NCBI GenBank assembly: GCA_020850355.1
Contig: JADZEX010000041.1
Coordinates: 1-64,000 of the forward strand
Length of the DNA: 64,000 nucleotides
Direction: 5' to 3'
From: Fimbriimonadaceae bacterium
GTDB taxonomy: Bacteria; Armatimonadota; UBA10988
The notes beneath the pieces are model-generated. The model worked only from the letters and a program-made list of their open reading frames with translations. It was not told the DNA's origin and made no database searches. Every line of letters begins with the position of its first letter. The first letter of the stretch is position 1. Both the position numbers and the translations under genes were made by a program. Of this stretch, positions 51,380 through 61,904 are shown piece by piece.

Positions 51380-52870
51380 ATGGCCACCGCGAAGCGTGAC
51401 GAGAAGGCAATCTGCCCCCGCGCCGAGGACTACGCCCGCTGGTATACGGACCTGGTGCTGCGCTCCGAGCTGGCCGACTACAGCCCGGTCGCCGGCTGCA
51501 TGGTGATCCGGCCGAACGGCTACGGCCTCTGGGAGAAGATGCGCGACGCCTTGGACGGCATGTTCAAGGAGACCGGCCACCGCAACGCCTACTTCCCGAT
51601 GTTCATCCCGGTTGAGTTCCTGGCCAAAGAGGCGCAGCACGTCGAAGGCTTCGCGATGGAGTGCGGGGTGGTCACCCACTCCGGGTTGGAGGCCGATCCG
51701 GAGAACGGTGGCCTGCGTCCGAAGAGGGCCCTGGACTCCCCGCTGGTGCTGCGGCCGACCAGCGAGACGATCATCTGGCACATGTACGGCCAGTGGATCA
51801 ACTCCTACCGCGACCTGCCCATCCTGATCAACCAGTGGGCGAATGTGGTGCGCTGGGAAATGCGCACGCGGCTGTTCCTGCGGACCCGCGAGTTCCTCTG
51901 GCAGGAAGGCCATACGGCCCACGCCACCGCCGCCGAGGCGGTCGCCGAGGCGACGACGATCTTGGAGGTCTACCGCCGCTTTGCCGAGGAGTACATGGCG
52001 GTGCCGGTGCTGACGGGGCTGAAGACCGAGGCTGAGAAGTTCGCCGGGGCGGTCGACACCTACACGCTGGAAGCCCTGACTCAGGACGGCCGGGCGATTC
52101 AGGCCGGGACCTCGCACTACCTCGGCCAGAACTTCGCGAAGGCCTTCGACGTCACGTTCCAGACCGCCGAGAACACCCGCGACTTCGTCTACGCCACGTC
52201 CTGGGGCGTCAGCACACGGCTGATCGGGGCACTGGTGATGTGCCACAGCGACGACAAGGGCCTGGTCCTGCCGCCGCGGCTGGCGACCAACCAGGTGGTG
52301 GTCGTGCCGATCGGCCGCAAGGACGAAGAGAAGGCCCTCGTGGCGCCGGTCGTCGAGCGGTTGCGCGCCGAGCTGAAGCCGTTCGACGTAATCGTCGACA
52401 GCGACGACTCCAAGTCGCCCGGCTTCAAGTTCGCCGAGTGGGAGCTGCGTGGCATCCCGCTGCGGATCGAGTGTGGCCGGCGTGACGTCGAGGCCGGGCA
52501 ACTGACCTTGGCGCGGCGGGACACCGGTGAGAAGAAGACCATCCCGCTGGCCGGCGACGTGGCCGCGGCCATCCGCGGCGAGCTGGACGTGATGCAGCAG
52601 GCGATGTTCCAGCGGGCACTCGACTTCCGGGCCGCCAACACCCGCACGGTCGAGACCTATGACGAGTTCAAAGAGGCGCTGGGCCCCGAAGGCGGTGCGG
52701 GTTTCCTGCTGGCGCATTGGGATGGCACCACTGCCACCGAGAAGCGGATCCAGGAAGAAACCAACGCCACGATCCGCTGCCTGCCCGACCAGTTCCCCGC
52801 AGAGCCGGGTCGGTGCATCGTGACGGGCGAGCCGTCGGCCCGGCGGGTGGTCTTCGCGCGGTCATACTGA
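51380..52870 (+). CDS. proS: Prolyl-tRNA synthetase, archaeal/eukaryotic type
   Basis: The 496-residue enzyme charges tRNA-Pro. It is of the short type without the bacterial editing domain: class II motif 2 ([20 protein letters not shown]), motif 3 ([20 protein letters not shown]) and the anticodon-binding domain ([13 protein letters not shown]). The protein ends in Tyr after FARS, and the C-terminal extension with [11 protein letters not shown] and [14 protein letters not shown] is typical of the archaeal-like form, which ends in Tyr. ATG 51380 is 16 bases after the pgi stop. Confidence 0.96.
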   Translation: MATAKRDEKAICPRAEDYARWYTDLVLRSELADYSPVAGCMVIRPNGYGLWEKMRDALDGMFKETGHRNAYFPMFIPVEFLAKEAQHVEGFAMECGVVTHSGLEADPENGGLRPKRALDSPLVLRPTSETIIWHMYGQWINSYRDLPILINQWANVVRWEMRTRLFLRTREFLWQEGHTAHATAAEAVAEATTILEVYRRFAEEYMAVPVLTGLKTEAEKFAGAVDTYTLEALTQDGRAIQAGTSHYLGQNFAKAFDVTFQTAENTRDFVYATSWGVSTRLIGALVMCHSDDKGLVLPPRLATNQVVVVPIGRKDEEKALVAPVVERLRAELKPFDVIVDSDDSKSPGFKFAEWELRGIPLRIECGRRDVEAGQLTLARRDTGEKKTIPLAGDVAAAIRGELDVMQQAMFQRALDFRAANTRTVETYDEFKEALGPEGGAGFLLAHWDGTTATEKRIQEETNATIRCLPDQFPAEPGRCIVTGEPSARRVVFARSY

Positions 52871-52886
52871 CGTCCCGAGGGGACCG

Positions 52887-52916
52887 TAGACAGCCGCGCG
52901 GGCGATGCCGTACACT
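52887..52916 (+). promoter_or_regulatory. Candidate promoter of the Uma2 gene
   Basis: TAGACA at 52887-52892 and TACACT at 52911-52916 are 18 bases apart. The start would be near 52922, with GGAGGG just before the ATG at 52934. Confidence 0.45.
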
Positions 52917-52933
52917 GGCGGCGGAGGGTCGCG

Positions 52934-53479
52934 ATGGCCATCGGGACCGGCGTCACTGTCGAGGAGTTCGCCCAGTTGCCGTCGGACCTGCGCGCCGAGC
53001 TGGTGGCGGGGGAGATCGTCACAATGCCACCCGCAGGGTACGACCACGGGGCTCTCAATGGCGAGTTGGCGATGGCCCTGGGTGCGGTCATCCGGCAGCA
53101 TCGGCTGGGGCAACTGCTGACGTCGGAGACGGGGTTCCGACTGGCCGACGCCACGGTCCGCTGCCCCGACCTGGCCTTCGTCAGCGCCCAGCGAGTCCCA
53201 CCCGCGAGTCGCCGTGGCTTCGCCGAGGTAGTGCCCGACCTCGTCGTCGAGGTCGTCTCGCCGAGCGACCCGCGAGCCGCCGCGGTCGACCGGGCGCTGC
53301 TCTGGCTGACGGCCGGCTGCCGCGTGGTTTGGCTGGTCTGGCCGGCCTCGCGCAGCGTCGACGTCTACCGCGCTGCCGACGATGTCAGCAGTCTGTCGGG
53401 CAGCGACGCCCTGACCTGCCCCGACCTCTTGCCGGGCTTCGCGCTGCCTCTCACCGAGCTGTTCGGAGTGCTGGACTGA
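52934..53479 (+). CDS. Uma2 family (DUF820) putative endonuclease
   Basis: The 181-residue protein has the typical Uma2 order: VTVEEFAQLPSDLRAELVAG, EIVTMPPAGYDHG, TGFRLADATVRCPDLAFVS and VVPDLVVEVVSPSDP, then VVWLVWPASRSVDVYR. The PD of CPDLAF and E of VEVVSPSD belong to a PD-(D/E)XK fold. These proteins are widely multiplied in cyanobacteria and other bacteria; true nuclease activity has rarely been shown. It stands 15 bases before the PhoPQ-related gene. Confidence 0.9.
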   Translation: MAIGTGVTVEEFAQLPSDLRAELVAGEIVTMPPAGYDHGALNGELAMALGAVIRQHRLGQLLTSETGFRLADATVRCPDLAFVSAQRVPPASRRGFAEVVPDLVVEVVSPSDPRAAAVDRALLWLTAGCRVVWLVWPASRSVDVYRAADDVSSLSGSDALTCPDLLPGFALPLTELFGVLD

Positions 53480-53494
53480 CCCACGGAGGGCCCC

Positions 53495-54757
53495 ATGCGC
53501 CGCATCTGCTACCTGCTGCCGTTGCTCCTGCTGGCTCCGGTCACTGCCGATGTGGTGAGCTACTGCGCCGCGCCCGACGCCTGTTACCGTTGGTCGGTCG
53601 ACAGCCAGCCGAGCCCGGGGATCACGACTCTCAAGCTGACCTCGCAGCGTTGGCAGGGGATCGAGTGGCAGCACACGGTGACCATCGTGCGGCCGAACAC
53701 GCCCACGGCGCCCGACCTCTGCGTCTTGCTGATCACCGGCGGCGACTACGAGGCGGGGGCGCAGGAGATGATGGCGGCGCGGCTGCTGGCCAACCTCCAC
53801 GGCCTGACCTTCGCGGTGCTCTGGGACATTCCCAACCAGCCGCTCTGGAACATGCGCGAGGACGACCTGATCGCCCATACCTTCGTGAAGTTCCTGGAGA
53901 CCAAGGACGACACCTGGCCGCTGCTGTTTGCGATGACGAAGTCGGCGGTGCGGGCGATGGACGCCCTGCAGGCCTGGTCGCAGCGCGATCTGAGGGCGCC
54001 GTTCAAGCGCTTCATCACCACCGGCGCCTCGAAGCGCGGCTGGACCACCTGGTTCAGCGGCGTGGTTGACCCGCGCGTCGTGGCCATCATGCCGATGGTC
54101 TACGACAACCTCAACCTGACCGCGCAGATGCCCCACCAACTGGCGACCTGGGGCCACTACTCGCCGCAGATTGAGGACTACACCCGGCGCGGGCTGCAGG
54201 CCAAGCTGGCGGCGCCGGAGGGAGCGCAGCTTGGGCAGATGGTCGACCCCTTCACCTACCGGCAGCGGGTTGACGAGCCGAAGCTGCTGATCGGCGGGAC
54301 CAACGACGCCTACTGGACCGTCGACGCGCTCAACCTCTACCGCGACCAACTGGTCGGCGAGGTCAACCAGCTCTACGTCCCGAACTCTGGCCACGGCCTG
54401 GCGGACATGCAACGTGTGCTGCACGCGGCGACCGGCTTCAGCAAGCTGGTGGCCACCGGCCGGCCGCGGCCGCAATGGACTTGGACGCACCACACCACCG
54501 CGGCCGCGGCCGAGATTATGGTCACCGCCGCGGAGGCGCAGAAGGTCGACGTCTGGGCCGCCAGCGTCGCCGGCGCCGCCTTCGACAAGGCGCAGTGGGC
54601 CACCGTGCGCACCACTCGCGACGGGCAGGTTTGGCGCGCCAGCGTGCCGCGGCCGGCCGACCGGCACCTGGCGGTCTTCGCCGAGGCGACCTTCCGGGTC
54701 GACGGCCAGCCCTTCCCGCTGTCGACCACCATCAACCTGGTCGGCCCGGGGCAGTAA
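53495..54757 (+). CDS. PhoPQ-regulated pathogenicity-related family esterase, secreted
   Basis: The 420-residue protein has a signal peptide (RRICYLLPLLLLAPVTA). It is an alpha/beta hydrolase of the PhoPQ_related family (PqaA-type). The nucleophile is the Ser of TTGASKRGWTTW, the Asp is in GGTNDAYW, and the His in VPNSGHGL. A C-terminal beta domain (about 330-420) is typical. The name comes from a Salmonella gene; in other bacteria it is a secreted esterase of unknown substrate and does not imply pathogenicity. GGAGGG precedes ATG 53495. Confidence 0.9.
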   Translation: MRRICYLLPLLLLAPVTADVVSYCAAPDACYRWSVDSQPSPGITTLKLTSQRWQGIEWQHTVTIVRPNTPTAPDLCVLLITGGDYEAGAQEMMAARLLANLHGLTFAVLWDIPNQPLWNMREDDLIAHTFVKFLETKDDTWPLLFAMTKSAVRAMDALQAWSQRDLRAPFKRFITTGASKRGWTTWFSGVVDPRVVAIMPMVYDNLNLTAQMPHQLATWGHYSPQIEDYTRRGLQAKLAAPEGAQLGQMVDPFTYRQRVDEPKLLIGGTNDAYWTVDALNLYRDQLVGEVNQLYVPNSGHGLADMQRVLHAATGFSKLVATGRPRPQWTWTHHTTAAAAEIMVTAAEAQKVDVWAASVAGAAFDKAQWATVRTTRDGQVWRASVPRPADRHLAVFAEATFRVDGQPFPLSTTINLVGPGQ

Positions 54758-54763
54758 CGCGAC

Positions 54764-54810
54764 GCGGGGGGTGGGCGCGGCGCCAGCCGACCGGCTGCCG
54801 GCTCCCCCGC
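54764..54810. terminator. Compound hairpin between esterase and sdh operon
   Basis: GCGGGGG at 54764-54770 can pair with CCCCCGC at 54804-54810, enclosing a second hairpin (CAGCCG at 54784-54789 with CGGCTG at 54792-54797). It follows the PhoPQ-related gene by 6 bases and could end that transcript. There is no long T-tract. Confidence 0.4.
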
Positions 54811-54818
54811 GGTGGGCT

Positions 54819-54846
54819 TTGCGTTGCGCTGTTCCTGTGGTAGCCT
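54819..54846 (+). promoter_or_regulatory. Weak candidate sdhC promoter
   Basis: TTGCGT at 54819-54824 and TAGCCT at 54841-54846 are 16 bases apart. The match to consensus is modest. Transcription would begin near 54853, 32 bases before sdhC. Confidence 0.3.
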
Positions 54847-54884
54847 GCGAACCGCGCAACACGTGAGGGAGGCGGGAGGCGCTG

Positions 54885-55601
54885 ATGACCAAAGCTTGTT
54901 GGATCTGGCGCACCACCATCGGCAAGAAGGCCGCGATGGCGGTGACCGGGGTGATGCTGCTCGGCTTCCTGGTGGGTCACCTGCTGGGCAACCTGAAGGT
55001 CTTCCTGGGGCCCGAGGCGTTCAACCATTACGCCGTCGGGCTGCGGCACTTGGGCGATCCGTTCCTGCCGGAGCGGGCCGCGTTGCTCGTGATGCGGCTC
55101 GGCCTGATCGCCGCGGCCGTGCTGCACGTGGTGGCCGTATTCCAGCTCCGGGCGGTCAGTGCGGCGGCGCGGCCGGTGGCTTACACCAAGGGCCACAAGC
55201 TGAACTTCACGCCGGCCAGCAGCGCGATGTTCTGGGGCGGTCTGACCCTGGCGGCCTCCATCCTGGCACACCTCGCACACCTCACCTGGGGCACCCTGCA
55301 CCAGGACTTCCGGCACGAGGTGGTGCTCAACGGCATCACCTATCCCTACGCCGACGCCTACCACAACCTGGTGAGCGGGTTCCAGGTGCCGTGGGTCGCC
55401 GCGCTCTACCTGCTGGCGCAGATTCCGTTGGCGATGCACCTCTACCACGGCCTCTGGAGCGCCTGTCAGACGCTCGGCCTGAACCACCCGAAGTACAACC
55501 ACTGGCGCCGGCCGGCGGCGGCCGTGGTGGCCATCGGCATCGCCGGTGGCTACTGCCTGATCCCGCTGGCGGTGCTCACCGGGCTGGTCACTCTGAACTG
55601 A
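54885..55601 (+). CDS. sdhC: Succinate dehydrogenase cytochrome b subunit
   Basis: The 238-residue protein is a single-subunit di-heme cytochrome b of the type-B succinate:quinone oxidoreductases. Five hydrophobic helices start at [20 protein letters not shown]. Candidate heme-axial histidines are in [24 protein letters not shown] and [10 protein letters not shown]. It anchors SdhA and SdhB and usually works with menaquinone. GGGAGG lies before ATG 54885. It heads the sdhCAB operon with a 16-base gap to sdhA. Confidence 0.94.
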   Translation: MTKACWIWRTTIGKKAAMAVTGVMLLGFLVGHLLGNLKVFLGPEAFNHYAVGLRHLGDPFLPERAALLVMRLGLIAAAVLHVVAVFQLRAVSAAARPVAYTKGHKLNFTPASSAMFWGGLTLAASILAHLAHLTWGTLHQDFRHEVVLNGITYPYADAYHNLVSGFQVPWVAALYLLAQIPLAMHLYHGLWSACQTLGLNHPKYNHWRRPAAAVVAIGIAGGYCLIPLAVLTGLVTLN

Positions 55602-55617
55602 CGAGGCGAGGCCAATC

Positions 55618-57531
55618 ATGTTGCTGGATGCCAAGATTCCGGGCGGGCCACTGGCGTCGAAGTGGTCCGAGCACATTCTTCACAGCAAGCTGGTCAACCC
55701 GGCCAACAAGCGCAAGTACCACGTGCTGGTGGTCGGCAGCGGCCTGGCTGGCGCCTCGGCCGCGGCGACCTTGGCCGAGCTGGGCTACCAGGTGAGCTGC
55801 TTCTGCTTCCAGGACTCCCCGCGCCGGGCGCATAGCATCGCCGCCCAGGGCGGCATCAACGCCGCCAAGAACTACCCGAACGACGGCGACAGCGTGGCGC
55901 GGCTGTTCTACGACACCATCAAGGGTGGCGACTTCCGCAGCCGCGAGGCCAACGTGCATCGCCTGGCCGAGGTCAGCAGCAACATCATTGACCAGTGCGT
56001 CGCCCAGGGCGTGCCGTTCGCCCGCGAGTACAGCGGGTTGCTCGACAATCGCAGCTTTGGCGGCGCGCCGGTCAGCCGCACCTTCTACGCCCGCGGGCAG
56101 ACCGGTCAGCAGTTGCTGCTGGGGGCCTACCAGGCGCTGTCCCGGCAGATCGGCCTGGGCACGGTCAAGATGCACCCGCGGACCGAACTGCTCGACCTGA
56201 TTGTAGTCGACGGGGCCTGCCGCGGCATCGTCGTGCGCGATCTGGTGAGTGGCCAAATCAGCAGTCACCTCGGCGACGCCGTGGTGCTGGGCACCGGCGG
56301 CTACAGCAACGTCTTCTATCTGTCCACCAACGCGCTGGGCTGCAACACCACAGCCATCTGGCGAGCCCACCGCCGCGGCGCGGGGTTCGCCAACCCGTGT
56401 TACACGCAGATCCACCCGACCTGCATCCCGCAGAGCGGCGACTACCAGTCGAAGCTCACCTTGATGAGCGAGTCGCTGCGCAACGACGGCCGGATCTGGG
56501 TCCCCCGCACGCCCGGCGACCGGCGTAACCCGGCCAACATCCCCGACGGCGAGCGCGACTACTACCTCGAGCGGCTCTATCCCAGTTTTGGCAACCTCTG
56601 CCCGCGCGACATCGCCAGCCGGCGGGCCAAGGAGCAGGTCGACAGCGGCCGCGGCGTCGGCGAACTGAGCAACGGCGTCTACCTCGACTTCAGCGAGGCC
56701 ATCGGCCGGCTGGGCCAGCCAACCATCCAGGCCCGGTACGGCAACCTGTTCGACATGTACGCCCGGATCACCGGCGAGGACCCCTACCGGGTGCCGATGC
56801 GGATCTACCCCGCGCCGCACTACACGATGGGTGGGTTGTGGGTCGACTACAACCTGATGAGCACCATTCCCGGCCTGCACGTGGTCGGCGAAGCCAACTT
56901 CAGCGACCACGGCGCCAATCGCCTCGGCGCCAGCGCCCTGATGCAGGGACTCGCCGACGGCTACTTCGTGCTGCCGGTGACCATCGGCAACTACCTCGCC
57001 GGGCCACGGCCCGCGCCGCTGGCCGCCGATGCCGCGGCGGTGCGGGCGGTCGAGGACGAGGTCCGGCAGCGGGTCAGCAAGCTGGTCGACAACGACGGCG
57101 ACCTCTCGCCGACCCACTTCCATCGCGAGCTTGGGCGGATCGTTTGGAACTACTGCGGCATGGGCCGCAACGCCGCCGGGCTGCGCACCGCCCTAGACCA
57201 GATCCCCGTCCTGCGTGAGGAGTTCCACGCCCGGGTGCGCGTGCCGGGCAGTGGCGAAAGCCTCAACCAGGCGCTGGAGCGGGCGGGTCGGGTGGCCGAC
57301 TACTTCGAACTGGCCGAACTGCTCTGCCGCGACGCGCTGGAGCGCGAGGAGTCCTGCGGCGGGCACTTCCGGGAGGAGCATCAGACCGAGGAGGGCGAAG
57401 CCCGGCGCGACGATGTCAACTTCGCCCATGTGGCGGTTTGGGAGTGGACCGGTGCCAGCGGCCAGCAGCGTCGCCACACCGAACCGCTTGCCTACGAAGC
57501 CGTCGAGCTGACCCAGCGGAGCTACAAGTGA
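55618..57531 (+). CDS. sdhA: Succinate dehydrogenase flavoprotein subunit
   Basis: The 637-residue subunit oxidises succinate or reduces fumarate using covalent FAD. The dinucleotide-binding GSGLAG is at about 40-45, and His72 in [13 protein letters not shown] is the FAD attachment site. The substrate-site Arg is in [15 protein letters not shown], and PAPHYTMGG carries the conserved His. The N-terminus ([20 protein letters not shown]) is the Bacteroidota/type-B form of the subunit. It overlaps sdhB by one base. Confidence 0.96.
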   Translation: MLLDAKIPGGPLASKWSEHILHSKLVNPANKRKYHVLVVGSGLAGASAAATLAELGYQVSCFCFQDSPRRAHSIAAQGGINAAKNYPNDGDSVARLFYDTIKGGDFRSREANVHRLAEVSSNIIDQCVAQGVPFAREYSGLLDNRSFGGAPVSRTFYARGQTGQQLLLGAYQALSRQIGLGTVKMHPRTELLDLIVVDGACRGIVVRDLVSGQISSHLGDAVVLGTGGYSNVFYLSTNALGCNTTAIWRAHRRGAGFANPCYTQIHPTCIPQSGDYQSKLTLMSESLRNDGRIWVPRTPGDRRNPANIPDGERDYYLERLYPSFGNLCPRDIASRRAKEQVDSGRGVGELSNGVYLDFSEAIGRLGQPTIQARYGNLFDMYARITGEDPYRVPMRIYPAPHYTMGGLWVDYNLMSTIPGLHVVGEANFSDHGANRLGASALMQGLADGYFVLPVTIGNYLAGPRPAPLAADAAAVRAVEDEVRQRVSKLVDNDGDLSPTHFHRELGRIVWNYCGMGRNAAGLRTALDQIPVLREEFHARVRVPGSGESLNQALERAGRVADYFELAELLCRDALEREESCGGHFREEHQTEEGEARRDDVNFAHVAVWEWTGASGQQRRHTEPLAYEAVELTQRSYK

Positions 57532-58286
57532 TGAACCTCATCCTGCATGTCTGGCGCCAGGCGTCGCCGACCGCTCGGGGGCGTTTCGAGACCTACACCG
57601 CCAACGACGTCAACGAGGAGATGTCGTTCCTGGAGATGCTGGATGTGGTCAACGAGCAGTTGATCGCCAACAACCAGGAGCCGATTGCCTTCGAGCACGA
57701 CTGCCGGGAGGGCATCTGCGGCTCCTGTGGCGTGGTGGTCAACGGCGAGCCCCACGGCCCGCACCGTGGCGGGGCCACCTGTCAGCTCCACCTGCGGCAC
57801 TTCAAGTCTGGCGACGAGATCTGGATCGAGCCGTTCCGCGCGAAGGCCTTCCCGGTGCTCAAAGACCTGATTGTCGACCGCGGCGCGCTGGACCGAATCA
57901 TCCAGGCTGGCGGCTACGTCTCAGTGCGCACCGGCAGCGCTCCCGACGCCAATGCCGTGCTGGTGCCGAAGCAGTATGCCGAGCAGGCGATGAACGCGGC
58001 CGAGTGCATCGGCTGCGGCGCCTGTGTCGCGGCCTGCCCCAACGCGGCGGCGATGCTCTTCACGGCGGCCAAGGTCAGCCACCTGGCGCTGCTGCCCCAG
58101 GGCCAGCCCGAGCGGACCCAACGCGTCGAGGGCATGGTCGCCCGTGTGAACGCCGAGGCCTTTGGCCATTGCACCAACCACGGTGCCTGTGAGGCCGCCT
58201 GCCCAAAGGGCATCAGCGTCGACTTCATCGCCCGCCTCAACCGCGAGCTCCTGAAAGCCGCCGTGCTGCCGCCGCAGGAGCCGTAG
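57531..58286 (+). CDS. sdhB: Succinate dehydrogenase iron-sulfur subunit
   Basis: The 251-residue protein carries three clusters. The [2Fe-2S] ligands are Cys58, Cys63, Cys66 and Cys84 ([10 protein letters not shown]). The [4Fe-4S] and [3Fe-4S] clusters use Cys159, 162, 165 and 169 ([12 protein letters not shown]) and Cys214, 220 and 224. It passes electrons from SdhA to the quinone site in SdhC. ATG 57531 overlaps the sdhA stop by one base and has GGAG 9 bases upstream; GTG 57528 overlaps it. It ends the operon and is convergent with the sulfotransferase. Confidence 0.95.
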   Translation: MNLILHVWRQASPTARGRFETYTANDVNEEMSFLEMLDVVNEQLIANNQEPIAFEHDCREGICGSCGVVVNGEPHGPHRGGATCQLHLRHFKSGDEIWIEPFRAKAFPVLKDLIVDRGALDRIIQAGGYVSVRTGSAPDANAVLVPKQYAEQAMNAAECIGCGACVAACPNAAAMLFTAAKVSHLALLPQGQPERTQRVEGMVARVNAEAFGHCTNHGACEAACPKGISVDFIARLNRELLKAAVLPPQEP

Positions 58287-58317
58287 GGCGGCCCAGGGTC
58301 GACGGCGGCACCTCACC

Positions 58318-59031
58318 TCACCCCGGCAACGGGTACAGAGCCTCCCGTGGGAAGATCGGGAAGTCGCACGGCTCGGTCGCCGTGCGCCAGCGGCCGACGG
58401 CGTCGGGACGGACCTCGATCCGGGCCAGCGGGAAGCCGAGGAACTCCTCCAACCGTGTCAGGGTCGCTTCCTGATGTAGCACGAAGTCCTCGAACCGCAC
58501 ATCCACGCTGTGCTCCGGGCGCGGCGTGGCGCGCATCAGTTCGTACTGGTAGCGCCAACTGATCGCCCGCCGCTGCAGCAGGTCGGCGGTTGGAGTGTAG
58601 GGCACGCCGAAGTCGGCCAGGTCGTCGGTGAGGTGCGCGCCGAGGATGCTGTCACGCGGGTCGCGGATCCAGTAGATGGCGTGCAGGCTGGGGTAGAGCC
58701 GGCGGATCCAGGGCAGGATCAGCGTGGTCTCGGGCAGCTTCCAGCCGCGGCGTGGCGCGGTGGAGGTGAGCACCGAGGCGAGGTAGCTTTCGACCAGGCG
58801 GGTGAACGCCGGATCGATGGGCATCGTGTGCAGCGCGCTGAAGTCCCACTCGACTCCGCCGCGATGGACGACATGCCGGGACATCACGCGGCAGGCCTCG
58901 TAGAGGTCTTGCGCTGGGATCAGGTCGCCGGAGACGTTGAGCGGGGCGCCCATGTCGACGCCACTGGCGGTGAGGGTGTGACTCATCGCCCGGGTGCCGC
59001 TATGGCCGCGGCCGATGATGGTGATCAGCAT
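58318..59031 (-). CDS. Sulfotransferase family protein
   Basis: The 237-residue cytoplasmic protein is of the PAPS-dependent sulfotransferase superfamily. IIGRGHSGTRAM is the 5'-phosphosulfate P-loop-like motif. AIYWIRDPRDSILG matches the 3'-phosphate-binding strand, with Arg and Ser contacts. RFEDFVLHQEATLTRLEEFLGF is the usual C-terminal helix region. The acceptor (sugar, lipid or small molecule) is unknown. It starts 9 bases after cysNC, so it is co-transcribed with PAPS synthesis. Confidence 0.88.
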   Translation of the reverse strand: MLITIIGRGHSGTRAMSHTLTASGVDMGAPLNVSGDLIPAQDLYEACRVMSRHVVHRGGVEWDFSALHTMPIDPAFTRLVESYLASVLTSTAPRRGWKLPETTLILPWIRRLYPSLHAIYWIRDPRDSILGAHLTDDLADFGVPYTPTADLLQRRAISWRYQYELMRATPRPEHSVDVRFEDFVLHQEATLTRLEEFLGFPLARIEVRPDAVGRWRTATEPCDFPIFPREALYPLPG

Positions 59032-59040
59032 GGCTGTTTC

Positions 59041-60912
59041 CTAGTGCGGCGCCGCGAAGGCCCCGCGGGCGCGGAGGTGGCTCCAGGCCTGGTCGACCAG
59101 TTCGCTGACGGTGAACTGGTCCGAGTTGAGGCAGAGATCGGCGGCCACGGGCGCCTCGTAGGGCGCTGAGACGCCGGTGAACTCCGGGATCTGCCCGGCG
59201 CGGGCCTTGACGTAGAGCCCTTTCGGATCGCGCCGCTCGCACTCTTCGAGCGGTGCGGCGACCCAGGTCTCGACGAAGCGGTCGGCGCCGATCACCTGCC
59301 GGGCCATGGCGCGGTCGGCAAGGTAGGGCGAGATGAAGGCGGTGATCACCAGCAGGCCGGCCTCGTTGAAGAGGCGCGCGACTTCGGCGATGCGGCGGAT
59401 GTTCTCGCTGCGGTCGGCTGGCGAGAAGCCCAGGTCGCGGTTCAGGCCGTGCCGGATGTTGTCGCCGTCAAGCACGATGCAGGGCTGGCCCTGCGCCACC
59501 AGGCGGTCCTCCAGCGCGTAGGCGACGGTCGACTTGCCGCTGCCGCTGAGGCCGGTCAGCCAGAGTGTGAAGGGCTGCTGGCCAAGCATCCGGGCGCGGT
59601 CGTCGGGGGTCACGCGGCCGCTGTGCAAAGTCAGGTTGGCGGCGCGATGGGCCGGGTCGGGCCAGTCTTCGATCAGCCCCGCGGCGGCGGTGGCGTTGGT
59701 GTCGGGGTCGATCAGGATGAACCCGCCGGTGCGCCGCTGCGCGGCGTAACGATCGGCGCAGATCGGGCGCAGCAGCCGCAGATGCACCAGCCCGATGTCG
59801 TTGAGCTGCAGGCTGGCGGCCGGTTGCTGCGCCAACGTGCCGGGGTCGAGCCGGTGGCGCACCACGGTCACGCGGCCCCGCACCGTGGTGGTGGTGTGCT
59901 TCAGCAGGTAGCTGCGCCCGACCTGCAGCGGTCGTTCGTCCAGCCAGACGAGGGTGGCATCCAGCTCGTCGGTGACGGTGGCGGGGGCCGCCGGGTCGCT
60001 GAGCAGATTGCCCCGCGCGATGTCCAGTTCGTCGTGCAGTCGCACCACCACGGCCTGCCCGGCGACCGCCTCGGCGGCTGGCTGACCGGCCACCAGCAGA
60101 TCGCGCACGGTGGTCTGCTGGCCCAGCGGTTGGACGGCCACGCAGTCGCCCGGGCGGAGGCTGCCGGCCTCCAGCGTGCCGGCGTAGCCGCGGTAGTCGG
60201 AGGTCGGGCGGACCACCAACTGCACCGGCAGCCGCACCGGCTGGGCGGGCACCGGCGGCGGCTCGACGGTCTCCAGGTAGTGCAGCAGCGTCGGCCCGGT
60301 GAACCAGGCCAGTTGGGCACTGGCGGTGACCACGTTGTCGCCCTGCAGCGCCGAGACCGGCAGAGCGTCGAACGCCGGTACACCGAGCCCGGCGGCGTAC
60401 TGCCGCAGCTCGGTCTCGATCGCCGCGAAGAGGTCGGCCGACCAGCCCACCTGGTCCATCTTGTTGATCGCCGCGACGATCTGTCGGATGCCCAGCCGCG
60501 CGGCCAGGGAGGCGTGGCGGTAGGTCTGCGGCTGCACGCCGCGCGCGGCGTCGATCAGCAGCACCGCCAGGTCGGCCGTGCTGGCACCGGTGACCATGTT
60601 GCGGGTGAACATCTCATGGCCCGGCGTGTCGGCCAAGATGAACCGCCGGCGCGGCGTGGCGAAGTGGCGGTAGGCGACATCGATGGTGATCCGCTGCTCG
60701 CGCTCGGCGCGCAGACCGTCGGTCAGCAGCGCCAGGTCGACCTGCGGCTCACCGGCCTGCCGCGCGGCCTGGCGCAACGACTCGAGCTGGTCCAGCGGGA
60801 CCGCCTGGCAGTCGTGCAACAGCCGCCCGAGGAGGGTCGATTTGCCGTCGTCGACGCTGCCGACGATCACCAGTCGCAGCAGGCCGCTGGGGGCCACGGT
60901 GGCAGCATCCAT
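59041..60912 (-). CDS. cysNC: Bifunctional sulfate adenylyltransferase GTPase subunit / APS kinase
   Basis: The 623-residue fusion makes PAPS with CysD. Residues 1-430 are the CysN GTPase: VGSVDDGKSTLLGRLLHD (P-loop), ADTPGHEMFTRNM and AINKMDQVGW, then two beta-barrels. The C-terminal 180 residues are APS kinase (CysC): GLSGSGKSTVAYALEDRL, LDGDNIRHGLNRDLGFSP, FISPYLADR and GLYVKARAGQIPEFTG. All the nucleotide motifs are intact. Its ATG overlaps the cysD stop by one base. No PAPS reductase is present, so the product is more likely used for sulfation. Confidence 0.95.
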   Translation of the reverse strand: MDAATVAPSGLLRLVIVGSVDDGKSTLLGRLLHDCQAVPLDQLESLRQAARQAGEPQVDLALLTDGLRAEREQRITIDVAYRHFATPRRRFILADTPGHEMFTRNMVTGASTADLAVLLIDAARGVQPQTYRHASLAARLGIRQIVAAINKMDQVGWSADLFAAIETELRQYAAGLGVPAFDALPVSALQGDNVVTASAQLAWFTGPTLLHYLETVEPPPVPAQPVRLPVQLVVRPTSDYRGYAGTLEAGSLRPGDCVAVQPLGQQTTVRDLLVAGQPAAEAVAGQAVVVRLHDELDIARGNLLSDPAAPATVTDELDATLVWLDERPLQVGRSYLLKHTTTTVRGRVTVVRHRLDPGTLAQQPAASLQLNDIGLVHLRLLRPICADRYAAQRRTGGFILIDPDTNATAAAGLIEDWPDPAHRAANLTLHSGRVTPDDRARMLGQQPFTLWLTGLSGSGKSTVAYALEDRLVAQGQPCIVLDGDNIRHGLNRDLGFSPADRSENIRRIAEVARLFNEAGLLVITAFISPYLADRAMARQVIGADRFVETWVAAPLEECERRDPKGLYVKARAGQIPEFTGVSAPYEAPVAADLCLNSDQFTVSELVDQAWSHLRARGAFAAPH

Positions 60913-61847
60913 CAGAAGTAGCCCTCGCGCTTCTTGCGCTCCATCGAGGCGTCCTGGTCATGGTCGATGACGCGGGTGATCCGCTCGCTGTAGCGCGAGT
61001 CTTGCAGCTCCGCCAGGATGGCGTCGACCGTCGTGGCGGCCGACTCGATCATCCCGGTGCAGGGATGGCAGCCCAGCGTCCGACAGCGGCAGGTGACCGT
61101 CTGCGGCAGCTCACCGTCCAGCAGGCGGCTGTTGGGGTAGACCGGAATCAACTGCCCGGCCCGCCGCACCACGAGCCGCGGCTGCGCAAAGTAGAGTGGC
61201 ACGACGGCGATCTGCTCGCGCTGGATGTAGCGCCAGATGTCGAGCTCGGTCCAGTTGCTAAGCGGGAAGATCCGCGCGCTCTCACCAGGTTGCAGGCGGC
61301 CGTTGTAGAGATTCCAGAGCTCCGGACGCTGACCGCGCGGCTCCCACTGGCCGAACTGGTCACGCAGGCTAATCACCCGCTCCTTGGCCCGCGAGCGCTC
61401 CTCCTCGCGGCGCGCCCCGCCCAACGCGGCGTCCCAGCCGCCGGCGGCCAGGGCCTGCAGCAGGGCTTGCGTCTTGAGCGCCCCGCAGCAGCGCACGGTG
61501 CCCAGGTCCCACGGATTGGCGCCGTCGGCGATCGCGGCCTCGTGGCGCGAGACGATCAGCTCGGCGCCGATGGCGGCGCAGCAACGGTCGCGCCAGGCGG
61601 TCATCTCGGGGAACTTGAAGCCGGTGTCGACGTGCAGCAGCGGGAACGGCAGGCGCCCCGGCGCGAAGGCCTGCTGCGCCAGCCGGAGCAGCACCGAGGA
61701 GTCCTTGCCGATGCTGTAGAGCATCACCGGCCGCTCGAACTCGGCGACCACCTCCCGCAGGATGTGAATGCTCTCGGCCTCCAACCGCTTCAGGGCGTCC
61801 GCCGTCCAGCGCTCGGTTGGCGCCGCCGCCACCGCCAGGCTTGCCAT
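60912..61847 (-). CDS. cysD: Sulfate adenylyltransferase subunit 2
   Basis: The 311-residue subunit forms adenylyl sulfate from ATP and sulfate, driven by CysN GTP hydrolysis. The PP-loop is [45 protein letters not shown] and [12 protein letters not shown] are the family signatures, and the end [10 protein letters not shown] is standard. ATG 61847 has AGGAG 7 bases upstream; the open frame extends to 62174 without resemblance. It heads the cysD-cysNC-sulfotransferase operon and is divergent from an AraC regulator. Confidence 0.95.
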   Translation of the reverse strand: MASLAVAAAPTERWTADALKRLEAESIHILREVVAEFERPVMLYSIGKDSSVLLRLAQQAFAPGRLPFPLLHVDTGFKFPEMTAWRDRCCAAIGAELIVSRHEAAIADGANPWDLGTVRCCGALKTQALLQALAAGGWDAALGGARREEERSRAKERVISLRDQFGQWEPRGQRPELWNLYNGRLQPGESARIFPLSNWTELDIWRYIQREQIAVVPLYFAQPRLVVRRAGQLIPVYPNSRLLDGELPQTVTCRCRTLGCHPCTGMIESAATTVDAILAELQDSRYSERITRVIDHDQDASMERKKREGYF

Positions 61848-61904
61848 GGGTCCGCTCCTGCCCGCAGCATACCGCGTCAGGCGCCCGAGCCGCGCGCAGG
61901 ATCT

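Noticed and set aside
52934-53479. Uma2 protein as part of a restriction or defence island
   Set aside because: No methyltransferase, helicase or other defence genes are nearby; Uma2 genes are usually scattered singly.
53495-54757. Virulence role for the PhoPQ-related protein
   Set aside because: The family name is historical. The protein is a secreted esterase-type hydrolase, and nothing else in the window suggests pathogenicity.
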